Part shown: piece by piece, positions 46,101 through 55,300 of the stretch | Position numbering within the stretch: position 1 is the stretch's first letter | How the letters are laid out: each line of letters begins with the position of its first letter | Assembly (NCBI GenBank): GCA_022709385.1 | Contig: JAKLIX010000009.1 | Coordinates: 62,001 to 126,000, forward strand | Length of the DNA: 64,000 nt | Source of the DNA: Bacteroidota bacterium | GTDB taxonomy: Bacteria > Bacteroidota > Bacteroidia > Bacteroidales > CAIXZF01 | Reading direction: 5' to 3' | Notes under the pieces: generated by a model | Seen by the model: only the letters and a program-made list of their open reading frames with translations | Told to the model about the DNA's origin: nothing | Database searches by the model: none | Translations under genes and position numbers: made by a program

Positions 46101-48457
46101 GGATTGGTATAGGTGTATGTGATAACAGTTGGATCCGTGTTTGCATCAACCGGCCTGAAGGAATTTCCCACCACACCCGTTCCCACTGAAGCAAAGGTGC
46201 CTCCATATGGAAATACATCGGGCGTTCTCCCTGTGAGATAGATGATTGGGTTATCCTTTAACGATTCAATGCTGGTAGCATCAATGTTTTGCGGACAAGT
46301 TACATCGCCTGCCCTTAGCATTTCGTAGGCTCCCATATCAACAATCTTGTCAGGGTTTCCGATAACCCTCGGATTGCCGTCAAGATCCTTCTGAAAGTCA
46401 GGCAGGAGAAATGAATTGCTGCCGGTATTGATGGCCGGGGAGGCGTCCTGCAAACGTAAGTTGCTGAAGGGATGGATAAAAAGAGGATCCGTGGTTTGAG
46501 ACTGGATATGATTAAAGGCACCCGGAGGGTAGATGTCATGATTTTGTATATTCGAATAACAACAGTGATCCAGCATCAGATTGGATTGATTAAAAATCTG
46601 GTGTCCGCAAAAAATTTCTTCAGGTTCGGTCTGACAGGGAATCATGACTGCATTGTTCCAGATAATACTGTTCCTAATCTTCACATCATTCGTTTGTGAA
46701 TCAATATAAATGCCACCGCCTGCTTCCGTCGCAGTATTATTGGTGAAGGTACAGTTGGTTATGACAGGCTGGCATTCATCTATAAAGCCGACACCGCCCC
46801 CGTTAGCTGCCATATTACCATTAAATATGCAATTGGTAATCAATGGCTTTGAAGATATATTGGCCATTCCGCCACCCATATCATAGGCTGAATTGTAAAA
46901 GAAAGTGCAATTCCTGATTTTCGGGTTGCTGTTTAAATTCAGCATCCCACCTCCAATACAATTATTGGGTGCACAATCAACAGGGTCGGGTGTGTAAGCT
47001 GTACCACCGGTAATGGTAAACCCGTCGAGAATAGCAGTGGTATCAAGGGCAAGGTTTGCAATAACGTGATAGCGCTGACCCTGCCCGCTTAAGGTACAAG
47101 CATTCGCAACAAAATTACGGTCGAAAATATTAAAAATATAAGGGTCCTCAGTACCGGCAAATCCGCCATAAATGCTCAACTTATTTTTCATCTTGAAATG
47201 CCTGTCCTTGCCGGTGCCATTGCCCATGGGCATGTAAGTGCCCGCTGCTACCCAAACCTGATCAAAATCCTGGGCATTGGTGATGGCTGTGTGAAGATCG
47301 GTATAGGCATCAGCCCATGAAGTGCCATTATTGGCTCCGGTTGCATTGCTTTTAACGAAGATGATATTGCCACATTTAGTCGATACTTTTAAAGATTGCA
47401 GAGGTCCGGCAGGGTTTCCTCCTGCAGCATCCATTAAACACAGGTTCATTCTTATGGATTGATCTGGTGTGAAATTGGCATAACAAATGTCATCGGAATA
47501 ATCCATGAAATTCATATACATAATACCAGGTGACAACTCTGACCGGGGATCTGTTCTGAGTCCCCAATGATAGCCCCATGTCGCTCTGACCTGCGGAGGT
47601 ATATCGTTACAACCATCATCGTCAAATAATGGATCACCTGGTATTTCATTACCCCAGATATGCTCCAGATCAAAACAATGTGCAATTTCATGCACAGTAG
47701 TTCCACCAAGGTGATTTGGAGCCTTGGCATCGCTCTGACCAAATACTGTATATCTGCATACAAGACCGAAAATATCGGGATGACTGAGCAGAACGGGAGG
47801 AGGGTAAGCGTACCCAAGATCGCCAGTCAGATTGCAAACCCAGATGTTAAGATATTGATCAGGCTGCCAAGCGTCTAGGCCCCCTGTGGCAGTGAACTTC
47901 ATTAGATTGTTTGAGGTAAATGATGCCATGGTCGTTTTGCGCCTTTCAATACCATATGTACAAGTTCCATCCGGTTTTATTCTTGCCAGTCGAAATTGAA
48001 TGTTGGTGTTGGCTCGTAAAGCTGGATCAAATAATCCCATGGAACACAGATTTAAGCCTGCAAAGTCACGGTTCAGGATACTGATTTGGTCATGAACCCG
48101 GTAGTCTGAAATATTTTCATCATTATTATTCCATATAATATGCACAACAACAGGAATAATAATTGTAGTACCGTTTAACAAATCCGTAGGATTCTTTAAA
48201 AAGTAATCGTACCGATCTTTTGATTCTTTCCGATATTGGATAATCCTGTCAAGCATTTCAGGATTATTTGAAATAAGTGTCATTAATGCGTTAGTGGAGC
48301 CGCATTTTGGATTGTTAAAAATAACATCTTCATGATTTATCTTCTTATCACTGGAAGTGAATGCTTTGTTTGAGTGAACAATTTCCTGTGCCAGATTGGG
48401 AACCAATCGAAAAATACAAGTAATGAGAATGACAGGTGTTAAATACTTTGTTTTCAT
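43127..48457 (-). CDS. giant secreted M43-like metalloprotease with beta-helix, PKD, dockerin-like and cohesin-like domains
   Basis: About 1776 residues from ATG 48457 (signal peptide MKTKYLTPVILITCIFRLVPN). Order: pappalysin-like M43 metallopeptidase (about 40-350) with TTVHEIAHCFDLEHIWG as zinc site and Met-turn MNFMDYSDD; a right-handed beta-helix (about 360-720: SWADAYTDLHTAI, GGGMLNLNSNPKIRNCTF); a GEVEDY-type domain ending CGEVEDYRVTITL (about 990); four repeats of a PGGxYxGxGV module (about 1000-1300); one PKD domain (about 1300-1390); a beta-sandwich/dockerin-like module (about 1395-1555: WGGVNATDAMRTLQHFV, VADVNSNQYVNSGDALDIA); a cohesin-like domain (ELRIAWYSL); and a T9SS sorting domain from LSIHPNPFKEETTISYYL. 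The canonical Gly of HExxHxxGxxH is Asp here, so activity is likely but not certain. Confidence 0.85.
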   Translation of the reverse strand: MKTKYLTPVILITCIFRLVPNLAQEIVHSNKAFTSSDKKINHEDVIFNNPKCGSTNALMTLISNNPEMLDRIIQYRKESKDRYDYFLKNPTDLLNGTTIIIPVVVHIIWNNNDENISDYRVHDQISILNRDFAGLNLCSMGLFDPALRANTNIQFRLARIKPDGTCTYGIERRKTTMASFTSNNLMKFTATGGLDAWQPDQYLNIWVCNLTGDLGYAYPPPVLLSHPDIFGLVCRYTVFGQSDAKAPNHLGGTTVHEIAHCFDLEHIWGNEIPGDPLFDDDGCNDIPPQVRATWGYHWGLRTDPRSELSPGIMYMNFMDYSDDICYANFTPDQSIRMNLCLMDAAGGNPAGPLQSLKVSTKCGNIIFVKSNATGANNGTSWADAYTDLHTAITNAQDFDQVWVAAGTYMPMGNGTGKDRHFKMKNKLSIYGGFAGTEDPYIFNIFDRNFVANACTLSGQGQRYHVIANLALDTTAILDGFTITGGTAYTPDPVDCAPNNCIGGGMLNLNSNPKIRNCTFFYNSAYDMGGGMANISSKPLITNCIFNGNMAANGGGVGFIDECQPVITNCTFTNNTATEAGGGIYIDSQTNDVKIRNSIIWNNAVMIPCQTEPEEIFCGHQIFNQSNLMLDHCCYSNIQNHDIYPPGAFNHIQSQTTDPLFIHPFSNLRLQDASPAINTGSNSFLLPDFQKDLDGNPRVIGNPDKIVDMGAYEMLRAGDVTCPQNIDATSIESLKDNPIIYLTGRTPDVFPYGGTFASVGTGVVGNSFRPVDANTDPTVITYTYTNPTVATMSQTCTFTIDLHDLSDNNRDFGDAPAPYPTMLPNGARHTWDLWPYLFLGDNADIEANGQPTPGSTGDDLIPLTGPNDEDGIGNLMPLTLIPGTTPTLNIKVKQCWQDNFSNWHLDDGSYILNAWIDFANNGNWTNPEDHIIKNCIPQPGVTHNTTGDNDIKINVPVGAIPGNAYARFRFSHWPAGVDNLARCGEVEDYRVTITLPLSCPDDLKKCIEDPQFILSGATPTGGIYSGNGVIYLSGDPFFDPATAGLGTHLITYTFGSPPNAFPCNFNISVFPQPEVTCGENMQMCYNSLPVTLAGGLPEGGIYSGIGVANGQFDPGISGSGIFTITYTFTDENECDGSCTFTVTVFAEPEITCPAMVPLCANDPVFPLNIATPSGGTYTCTSNGQVMTEIDPVVMGPGTFHFLYEYTDPVNGCVGNAYFLVVISEPPLVYCPNEDDKIADLCENSPPYELPQGNPPGGIFNGPGVINGIFDAGLTGSGIFQISYSITDVNGCSASCSFEITVNEVPTVSAGPDVEITLGSNTLLDGSLTGGTPPYTYLWSPANGLSDPSIPNPVASPGETTTYTLLVTDANGCAGTDEVTITVLPGGGGSVAGILHYNNQLFTPLQGVEVDAYMGNVLMGSAQSSATGDFQFSNLPPGDYELDFSYAAPWGGVNATDAMRTLQHFVEINPLAGLFLAVADVNSNQYVNSGDALDIARRYVGLINSFSLGDWVFENITFPLVLNASLNFMVFGLCGGDVNGSYTPVPRLEPSLTLSGSGTCVPATGDIVDIPLTIGEPAGINALSVILHVNDDWLDIQDVSMPGNPGNLVWNMIGKELRIAWYSLETRQMQAGEAVFTLTMKVKRNRIPEKGCELLTVMSLDGSSNMADASSGIVEAVLLLPAITTVTDPLQLSIHPNPFKEETTISYYLPQEGVVHIALYDMVGKRMSVPLTMEIKEQGFHSMTVSSAGTGNGVFLCRLRYSSDNQVAEVVKKVVVLK

Positions 48458-48964
48458 GTTAAAATAGTTAATATTGATCATGCTATCTTTAATTTACTAT
48501 TTATTCAAACCCACTTATACATCTACACATCACGCTATAAATATACAACATCCATCCCTGTTTGTCAATACTTTACAAACATCAACCCCCGTTTGTCATG
48601 CAGCCCATTCATCCCATAAAACCTTTACCATACATGTGAATTAGAATCTTCCACCGGTAAAACATACTGAATACCAATCCATCAGCCCGGTAAAATACTG
48701 TATGCACCATATTTAGTATGAATCAGCTGTCTCAGGTGCTGTGTGACTTTAATAACAAGAAAATGAGCACTATAAGTAAAGTTGTACCGGATTGCCAGAA
48801 CAAATTCTGTCACTTTGCCACGAAGGCAGACCCTGCTCTGTCAATTGAAAATGAAGCAGAATGGAGCCGGATTCCAGCTACAAGTCGTTGATTATCTATG
48901 ATTAAACTAGACAGTCATGCAAACGGTCACGGTCACCGGGGCAAAGTGAAACCAACCGTCCACA
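48458..48964. other. intergenic region
   Basis: About 500 bases separate the giant M43-like gene from the next IPTL-CTERM gene. A pair of similar ~20-base sequences (48548-48567 and 48579-48598) lies about 100 bases upstream of the giant gene. No exact -7 box for the giant gene was found. The remainder (48600-48960) holds no recognised gene or hairpin. Confidence 0.5.
48548..48598. repeat. pair of ~20-base direct repeats upstream of the giant M43-like gene
   Basis: ACATCCATCCCTGTTTGTCA (48548-48567) and ACATCAACCCCCGTTTGTCA (48579-48598) match at 17 of 20 positions, with starts 31 bases (about three helical turns) apart. The pattern is consistent with a two-site operator, but no regulator is known. 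Confidence 0.4.
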
Positions 48965-49765
48965 TCATCGCTTCAGGAGGTAGAAGGAGGCGGTCATGAG
49001 CAGTAATGCGGCAAGGATGATCAATCCCCATTCAGACAGCGTGGGGATGGATTGCTGCTCCGTGGTGTCGGGCAGGATGAGTTTCAGGTGGGGGCCGCTT
49101 TCACTGTCCAGGTTGTACAGATCGATATGAACCTGGTCGCCGATAAGGTTAAAATTGACCGGATCGTCCCAGTCAAGGCTCACAGTATTTCCGTTCAGAT
49201 TCACGACATAACCTGCTGATGAGAGAGCCAGATGAAGTTTCTGTGCCGCCGGCAGCGGGCCGTCTCCGGGAGCAAGCGGCGCAGAAACAATGATATCATT
49301 CAGCTCCAGCGTAATAATCCCCGGAGCCAGCAGGCCTGCCGCAGGATCGTCAAAAAAGAAACTAAACGTCCGGTTACCGGGATTGGTCGAAACGATGTTC
49401 ACATTGCCATCGCATTTTGAAACGACCATGATACGTGTGTCGTGGATGTCAATCTCCTCTACCGGACTGGTTCCGTGCCCCGTAATGATGATGCCGTTGC
49501 TGCCGTTGTTCGCCACATTCCATCCCGCACTTTGCAGGTCGGTGATGATGGTGTTGCGCGTTTGCTCGGCCGTTTGTCCGCCCACCACAAAGGTTTCATT
49601 GTAGGTGGTTCCGTCCTGGGCCTTGGCTGTCACCTGGATCTCGGCAGCCGGATCGGCAGTGCCTTCCCAGAAGAAAGTGTAACTGCCGGTTTTTGCCTGA
49701 ACCGTGTTCATTATAAACATGCAGCAGGCAAGTACGATTGGAAAGAGGTACTTCTTCATCTTCAT
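48965..49765 (-). CDS. IPTL-CTERM sorting-signal surface protein (paralogue 2)
   Basis: 266 residues. It has a signal peptide (MKMKKYLFPIVLACCMFIMNTVQA), a beta-rich body (SYTFFWEGTADPAAEIQVTA, VVGGQTAEQTRNTI, GNTVSLDWDDPVNFNLIGD) and the C-terminal IPTLSEWGLIILAALLLM segment ending in LLKR. This is the tripartite IPTL-CTERM pattern: the IPTLxxWG motif, a membrane helix and a basic tail. It is a paralogue of the protein at 42219, and is adjacent to and downstream of the exosortase pair on the same strand. The body's function is unknown. Confidence 0.85.
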   Translation of the reverse strand: MKMKKYLFPIVLACCMFIMNTVQAKTGSYTFFWEGTADPAAEIQVTAKAQDGTTYNETFVVGGQTAEQTRNTIITDLQSAGWNVANNGSNGIIITGHGTSPVEEIDIHDTRIMVVSKCDGNVNIVSTNPGNRTFSFFFDDPAAGLLAPGIITLELNDIIVSAPLAPGDGPLPAAQKLHLALSSAGYVVNLNGNTVSLDWDDPVNFNLIGDQVHIDLYNLDSESGPHLKLILPDTTEQQSIPTLSEWGLIILAALLLMTASFYLLKR

Positions 49766-49868
49766 GCATTTAACTTCGGTTGGTTCCTGTCATACCACCT
49801 TGAAACCGTGTAAGGATTCCATGCATGGCGGAATGAAAATACGGATCAGCCGATTTTGTTAATAAACC

Positions 49869-49876
49869 CAAATATA
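49869..49876 (-). promoter_or_regulatory. promoter for the IPTL-CTERM gene at 48965
   Basis: The minus strand reads TATATTTG (exact TAnnTTTG), with TTG 21 bases upstream (49898-49900), inside the 3' end of the exosortase-associated gene. The leader is about 95 nt. Confidence 0.5.
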
Positions 49877-49880
49877 AGAA

Positions 49881-50576
49881 CTATCTGCCTGATTTCCCAA
49901 GTTTTTTATTATCCTTCGTCTTGTTGATCCGGATTCCTTCCCGCAGGTCAGGCTGTTTTGTTTTAATACCAGCTGCCGGGATCAGCATTCCCATTTTTTG
50001 AAGGTCATTTTTCCTGAAGGTCACCAGTACCCAGATCGCCACAACAAAATAAAAGACTGTTCCGGTGGACTGGAAAAAAATACGGCTGGTAAGTTCGAAC
50101 AACCAATTGCTGAAGCCTGCGTAATGGACGAGATCCAGCCATTGGTTTTCCCGGCAGATCTCGACTATGCCCAGCCAGGCCTTGAATAAAACCAGCAGGG
50201 TGACCAGGGTGAAACCAGCGAAAAGGGCTAGCAGCCTTCTCCGCCAGGGCACTGGGGAGGCCAGGACAAGCGCGATGAGCAGTACCGTGGGTAAGTATCC
50301 CCTGTAACGGGTGTTTACGTCCGCTTTCGCGGAGTCAACCCTTCCGTTGGGTTTTACCTGCTTTTGATTCCAGATGTTGATATGGGTCAGGGCAGCTTTT
50401 TTGCCGGGACTGTAACGGACAAAACCGTCGGACTGGATTTTCCCAAGCATTTTGGTGTTCAGCGAACGGTAAAATTTTCCGTAGGCATCATCAAAGGATG
50501 TCACAGGCAGGGCAAGCACCAGGCAGATGATCAGTGCTTTGATAAGAAAATAAAGGATACGTCTGTTACTTTGCAT
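49881..50576 (-). CDS. exosortase-associated membrane protein
   Basis: 231 residues with an N-terminal hydrophobic segment (LIKALIICLVLALPVTSF), a periplasmic-type region of about 70 residues, then three more hydrophobic segments (YLPTVLLIALVLASPVPW; LLALFAGFTLVTLLVLF; TGTVFYFVVAIWVLVTF) and a basic C-terminal tail. No enzyme motif was recognised. Its start overlaps the exosortase 3' end by 11 bases, implying translational coupling. Exosortase genes are often followed by a small membrane partner, and this fits such an exosortase-H-associated protein; that identity is inferred from position and topology. Confidence 0.72.
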   Translation of the reverse strand: MQSNRRILYFLIKALIICLVLALPVTSFDDAYGKFYRSLNTKMLGKIQSDGFVRYSPGKKAALTHINIWNQKQVKPNGRVDSAKADVNTRYRGYLPTVLLIALVLASPVPWRRRLLALFAGFTLVTLLVLFKAWLGIVEICRENQWLDLVHYAGFSNWLFELTSRIFFQSTGTVFYFVVAIWVLVTFRKNDLQKMGMLIPAAGIKTKQPDLREGIRINKTKDNKKLGKSGR

Positions 50577-51138
50577 CGGTCCTGCTCCGGTTGGTTCTTT
50601 TTAACCATATGAAAAACAAAGCGATGGCAAAAAAGATGAACAGGATCTGCCAAACTTCCACATGCATGAATTCAAAGGCTGAAGGATAATACACTCCTGT
50701 GAGAAACAGGGACATGATCCTGATGATGTTCAGAAAAAACAGGATCAGGATACCGGCAAGTACCCCGTATCCCTTATATTTCGCCCTGGCGGGGAAAGCC
50801 AGTACCGCAACGGTAAACAAGGCCATGGCTTCGACGGCATCGCAACCCCTGCGGACACTGGTGGAAAAAACTGCCGACGAGATGATGTCGCCTGAAGCCG
50901 TTGTACCCTGTCCGAAAAGATTCAGCAAAAATGCGGATATGGATGCATTGAGCGAAGCAATCGCCGGTTGTACCCTGGTATCGGCGAACTTTGAGAGCCA
51001 AAACACATAAAAGACAATTAACACCAGGACGAAGATACCCACAAACCACGCAACAGGCTTGAACTGGAACCAATAGTCACGCAATGCTGAACCGCCCGAA
51101 CGTCCTGCTTTCTGTTTAAGTTTTCTCTCAGGCTTCAT
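50566..51138 (-). CDS. xrtH: exosortase, probably XrtH type (IPTLxxWG-CTERM-specific)
   Basis: 190 residues from ATG 51138 (MKPERKLKQKAGRSGGSAL); the frame is open 19 codons further. It is a polytopic inner-membrane transpeptidase of the exosortase/archaeosortase family, with about five hydrophobic helices. All three catalytic residues are visible: Cys99 in TSVRRGCDAVEAMALF, Arg140 in LFFLNIIRIMSLFL, and His159 in SAFEFMHVEVWQILF. It is predicted to cut the IPTL-CTERM tail off its substrates after secretion and join them to an unknown cell-envelope molecule. Three candidate substrates are in this window. The XrtH subtype rests on the IPTL-CTERM neighbours; the family call is firm. Confidence 0.88.
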   Translation of the reverse strand: MKPERKLKQKAGRSGGSALRDYWFQFKPVAWFVGIFVLVLIVFYVFWLSKFADTRVQPAIASLNASISAFLLNLFGQGTTASGDIISSAVFSTSVRRGCDAVEAMALFTVAVLAFPARAKYKGYGVLAGILILFFLNIIRIMSLFLTGVYYPSAFEFMHVEVWQILFIFFAIALFFIWLKRTNRSRTDAK

Positions 51139-51270
51139 AGGATTTGGCTTAAAAGGCAATCTACGAAGGTAAACCAAATCCCCATTCAATTGCAATCTTC
51201 TCCGGTAATCAGTGCATCCGGCTGATTAAACAACCCATACCCTGTCACACTCCCCGCAGCCTGCTTTGCA

Positions 51271-51278
51271 CAAACCTA
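51271..51278 (-). promoter_or_regulatory. promoter for the exosortase operon
   Basis: The minus strand reads TAGGTTTG (exact TAnnTTTG), with TTG at 51300-51302 about 21 bases upstream. The leader to the ATG at 51138 is about 125 nt. The layout matches that of the promoters at 49869 and 56760. Confidence 0.5.
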
Positions 51279-51325
51279 CTGAAATTGAATGAACTCCTTC
51301 AATATGGCCTTGCCTTAAAGCTGCC

Positions 51326-52180
51326 TTACCTGCCGGAAACCATCGCCAGTTTTCTTCTCCTCATCATATAGACACTGCCTACTGAAAGCAGGAGAAAACC
51401 AAGGATGATGAGTCCCCATTCCGAAAGCGTCGGGATGCTGTTCACCTGGTCATAGGCAAATGAAACCCCCTGAACTGAGTCCGGCTGTATCATCACCGTG
51501 AAGTCAAAAGCATCGCTTCCGAGCGCCGTCGGGAATACCCTGAGTTCCGTTCCAGCTGGAGTATTCACGATCTGGTCGACCAGGAGGAATTCGAATCCGG
51601 TTTCGATAAAAGCAGAAAACGCATTGGCCATATCTTCTCCAGACAAGCCTGCAGGCATCTGGAAAGTCAAATCCAGGTTATCAATGGACACCAGGATAGA
51701 ACCATCTCCTTCGGAGGGAATACTGGCAAAGCTGAAGGTTCCACCCTTTGGCTTTTTGATGTTACCCAATCTGCCGTCCGAATCCAGGTCATTGTCATTG
51801 GTCCACCACCATTCTTCCACCTCGGGAGGTTTATTGGCACCATATCCAAAGGTCAGGATTATACTGCCTCCGGCCGGTATCGGAGCACCGGTAAAACCGT
51901 TGGCAAGATCAATCTCTTGTGTTCCTGTCCCGTTTCCGATAGGGAAGGTACCTGAAGGTGTCTGTGTGGTGACGTCTCCGTTGGGATTGGGATTCGGCGG
52001 AACAAAAGTGACCGGGGTCCCCTTGAATTTGATATGAATGTCCTTAGCCGGTCCGCTTTCACTATTGGTGAATTTGTACTGATTCTGCCCCTGGGCCATC
52101 GCAAGGGAAGAAATGAGTATTCCGCTCATCACAAGCAATACCAACCTTGCCAGGACTGTTTTTCCATGTTGATTTTTCAT
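51326..52180 (-). CDS. IPTL-CTERM sorting-signal protein (third, unrelated body)
   Basis: 284 residues. Signal peptide (MKNQHGKTVLARLVLLVMSG..LAMAQ), a beta-rich and Pro/Gly-rich body (GTPVTFVPPNPNPNGDVTTQ, EEWWWTNDNDLDSDGRLG, GEDMANAFSAFIETGFEFLL), then IPTLSEWGLIILGFLLLSVG and a long basic tail (MMRRRKLAMVSGR). The body is not similar to the other two IPTL proteins. The DSDG stretch could bind calcium. Its stop is 188 bases upstream of the exosortase start on the same strand. Confidence 0.82.
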   Translation of the reverse strand: MKNQHGKTVLARLVLLVMSGILISSLAMAQGQNQYKFTNSESGPAKDIHIKFKGTPVTFVPPNPNPNGDVTTQTPSGTFPIGNGTGTQEIDLANGFTGAPIPAGGSIILTFGYGANKPPEVEEWWWTNDNDLDSDGRLGNIKKPKGGTFSFASIPSEGDGSILVSIDNLDLTFQMPAGLSGEDMANAFSAFIETGFEFLLVDQIVNTPAGTELRVFPTALGSDAFDFTVMIQPDSVQGVSFAYDQVNSIPTLSEWGLIILGFLLLSVGSVYMMRRRKLAMVSGR

Positions 52181-52351
52181 AATGATTCCTCCATAATTAA
52201 TTATTGATGATCTGAATAATTGATTTTATATAGTTATGGTCTGTCCCTTACGGGTGATCCTCTGTTCCTTGCATTCATCCCATTATGACCTCCTTTTTTA
52301 AATACCGCCTTTCATAGTTTTTATCATTCCATTTGCATGTTTTCACCATCC

Positions 52352-55300
52352 TTATCTTCCGATGACCAGACGTCTGGTCTGTTTCAGGCTGCCGGAAACG
52401 CACCGGTACTCCATGCTGTAAATGTAAACTCCGGCTGAAAGCTGACTTCTGTCGAAACGGACAAGATGTGATCCGGCTGCTTGTTTCCCGTCCACCAGGG
52501 TCAACACATCCTTACCCAGTACATCATACACTTTCAGGCTGATCGTACCTTCTTCCGGCAGGAAGTAGGGGATCTCCGTGGAAGCAGTGAAAGGATTGGG
52601 GATATTCTGACCCAGATAAGCCTGCCGGTCGGACATCATGAGGTGTGGATAGGTCAGTCGAACATCCCCGATCGTATTGCCGTTATGATCAGCAAACAAA
52701 CTGGCCGGATGGACGACCCCCAGCGTTTCCTCAAGCGGCATGGCTGTTAGGGCGGGTTCTGCCCTGACCGATAGCAGCAGATCACCAGGATTCAGCAACA
52801 GAGGTGTTAGGCTGTACCAGGCAATCCTGAGTTCATACTCATGTTGTTTGTAGACCATGATCCCGGATGCATCCATGTCGATTCCTGTAACGCGCAGGCT
52901 GGAAGACGGAAATTCCAGAATAAGGGATATTGCATTAACTTGCATGCTGTTGTTAACCCAGACAGGAATTGACCATTGCTCCCCTTCTGCGGTCCATGTT
53001 CCGGCCTGCTGCATAAATACAGTGGGCTGAATTTTGGGAGGTGTATGGGAACCGTTTACATCACCGAAGCACAGACCATTGAAACCCGCATCAGTGGTAT
53101 CATCGCTGACAACGTTTACCGTCATCTCCTCAAATATCCAGTCGCCAACCGGGAATGCATCAGACAATCCCACGAAGCGCTTCACAATCAGGAGGGCATC
53201 GCTGGAGTTGACATAACCGCCACCGGTGACATCCGCTGCCAGTAACCGGAGCCCTGTCAAAGGCTGGGCTCCCACAAAATGCTGGAGAATCAGCAATCCG
53301 TCAACAGCATTACCGCCACCCCATGCCTTGTCGGTGGTCGCCGTCAGGGAGTATGGCCCCGGTAATAAATTCTGGAAGAGGAAATACCCGTCCTGGTTGG
53401 TAGTCTCCTGGCCTATCTCAGTCTGGTTCTGATACAAACTCACAGTACTGCCGGTCAGGGGGGACAATATACTGTTATCATATCTCAGCACTCCCTGGAT
53501 ACTGCCGGTCAGTCCGGCCGGAACTACCTGTATGGTGTTAACCGCACTGCCGGAACAGCCATTGGCATCCAGATATGTATAGGTCAGTTCATGAAGTCCG
53601 ATACCGGCTTCGGAAGCATTGAAGTTGTTACCTGTCACACCAGGTCCCGCGTATACGCCTCCGGGTGGCATTCCTCCCGCCAGTTCAAAGATGGTTGAAG
53701 TTACCGGCTGATCAGGCAGCGGATTATTCCAGCTAACCTGGGGTGAGGGGTTCACCATGATTTCCTCCACGGCGCTGCCCATGCAGCCCGAAGCCTGGTC
53801 GATATAGGTGTACTGGACTTCCCAGTTGCCCGGACCTGTCAGTTGCGGGTGGAACATGTTGTTGTCCACGCCCGGCCCGCTGAAGGTGCCGCCCGGCGGA
53901 ATACCTTCCAGGGGTACCGGTGGCCCGTTGTCGCATTGCGACCCGACGGGTAAGATATCCACCTGCGGTGAGGGGTTCACCATGATTTCCTCCACAGCGC
54001 TGCCCATGCAGCCTGAGGCCTGGTCGGTATAGGTGTACTGGACTTCCCAGTTGCCCGGACCTGTCAGTTGCGGGTGGAACATGTTGTTGTCCACACCCGG
54101 CCCGCTGAAGGTGCCGCCGGGAGGGATGCCCTCCAGCTGCACCGGTGGTCCGTTGTCGCATTGCGGCCCGACGGGTAAAATATCTGCCTGGGGTGAGGGG
54201 TTCACCATGATTTCCTCCACGGCGCTGCCCATGCAGCCTGAGGCCTGGTCGATATAGGTGTACTGGACTTCCCAGTTGCCCGGTCCCGTCAGTTGCGGGT
54301 GGAACATGTTGTTGTCCACGCCCGGACCGCTGAAGGTGCCGCCCGGCGGGATGCCTTCCAGTTGCACCGGTGGTCCGTTGTCGCATTGCGGCCCGACGGG
54401 TAAGATATCCACCTGCGGTGAGGGGTTCACCATGATTTCCTCCACAGCGCTGCCCATGCAGCCCGAGGCCTGGTCGATATAGGTGTACTGGACTTCCCAG
54501 TTGCCCGGCCCCGTCAGTTGCGGGTGGAACATGTTGTTGTCCACGCCCGGCCCGCTGAAGGTGCCGCCCGGCGGGATGCCTTCCAGGGGTACCGGAGGCC
54601 CGTTATCGCATTGCGGCCCGACGGGTAAGATATCCACCTGCGGGGAGGGGTTCACCATGATTTCCTCTACGGCACTGCCCATGCAGCCCGAAGCCTGGTC
54701 GATATAGGTGTACTGGACTTCCCAGTTGCCCGGACCTGTCAGTTGCGGGTGGAAGATGTTGTTGTCCACGCCCGGCCCGCTGAAGGTGCCGCCCGGCGGA
54801 ATGCCTTCCAGGGGTACCGGAGGCCCGTTGTCGCATTGCGGCCCGACGGGTAAGATATCCACCTGCGGGGAGGGGTTCACCATGATTTCCTCTACGGCGC
54901 TGCCCATGCAGCCCGAAGCCTGGTCGATATAGGTGTACTGGACTTCCCAGTTGCCCGGCCCTGTCAGTTGCGGATGGAACAGGTTGTTGTCCACGCCCGG
55001 CCCGCTGAAGGTGCCGCCCGGCGGAATGCCTTCCAGGGGTACCGGAGGCCCGTTGTCGCATTGTGGCCCGACGGGCAAGATATCCACCTGGGGTGAGGGG
55101 TTCACCATGATTTCCTCCACGGCGCTGCCCATGCAACCTGAGGCCTGGTCGATATAGGTGTACTGGACTTCCCAGTTGCCCGGACCTGTCAGTTGCGGAT
55201 GGAACAGGTTGTTGTCCACGCCCGGCCCGCTGAAGGTGCCGCCCGGCGGAATGCCTTCAAGCGGTACCGGAGGCCCGTTGTCGCATTGCGGCCCGACAGG

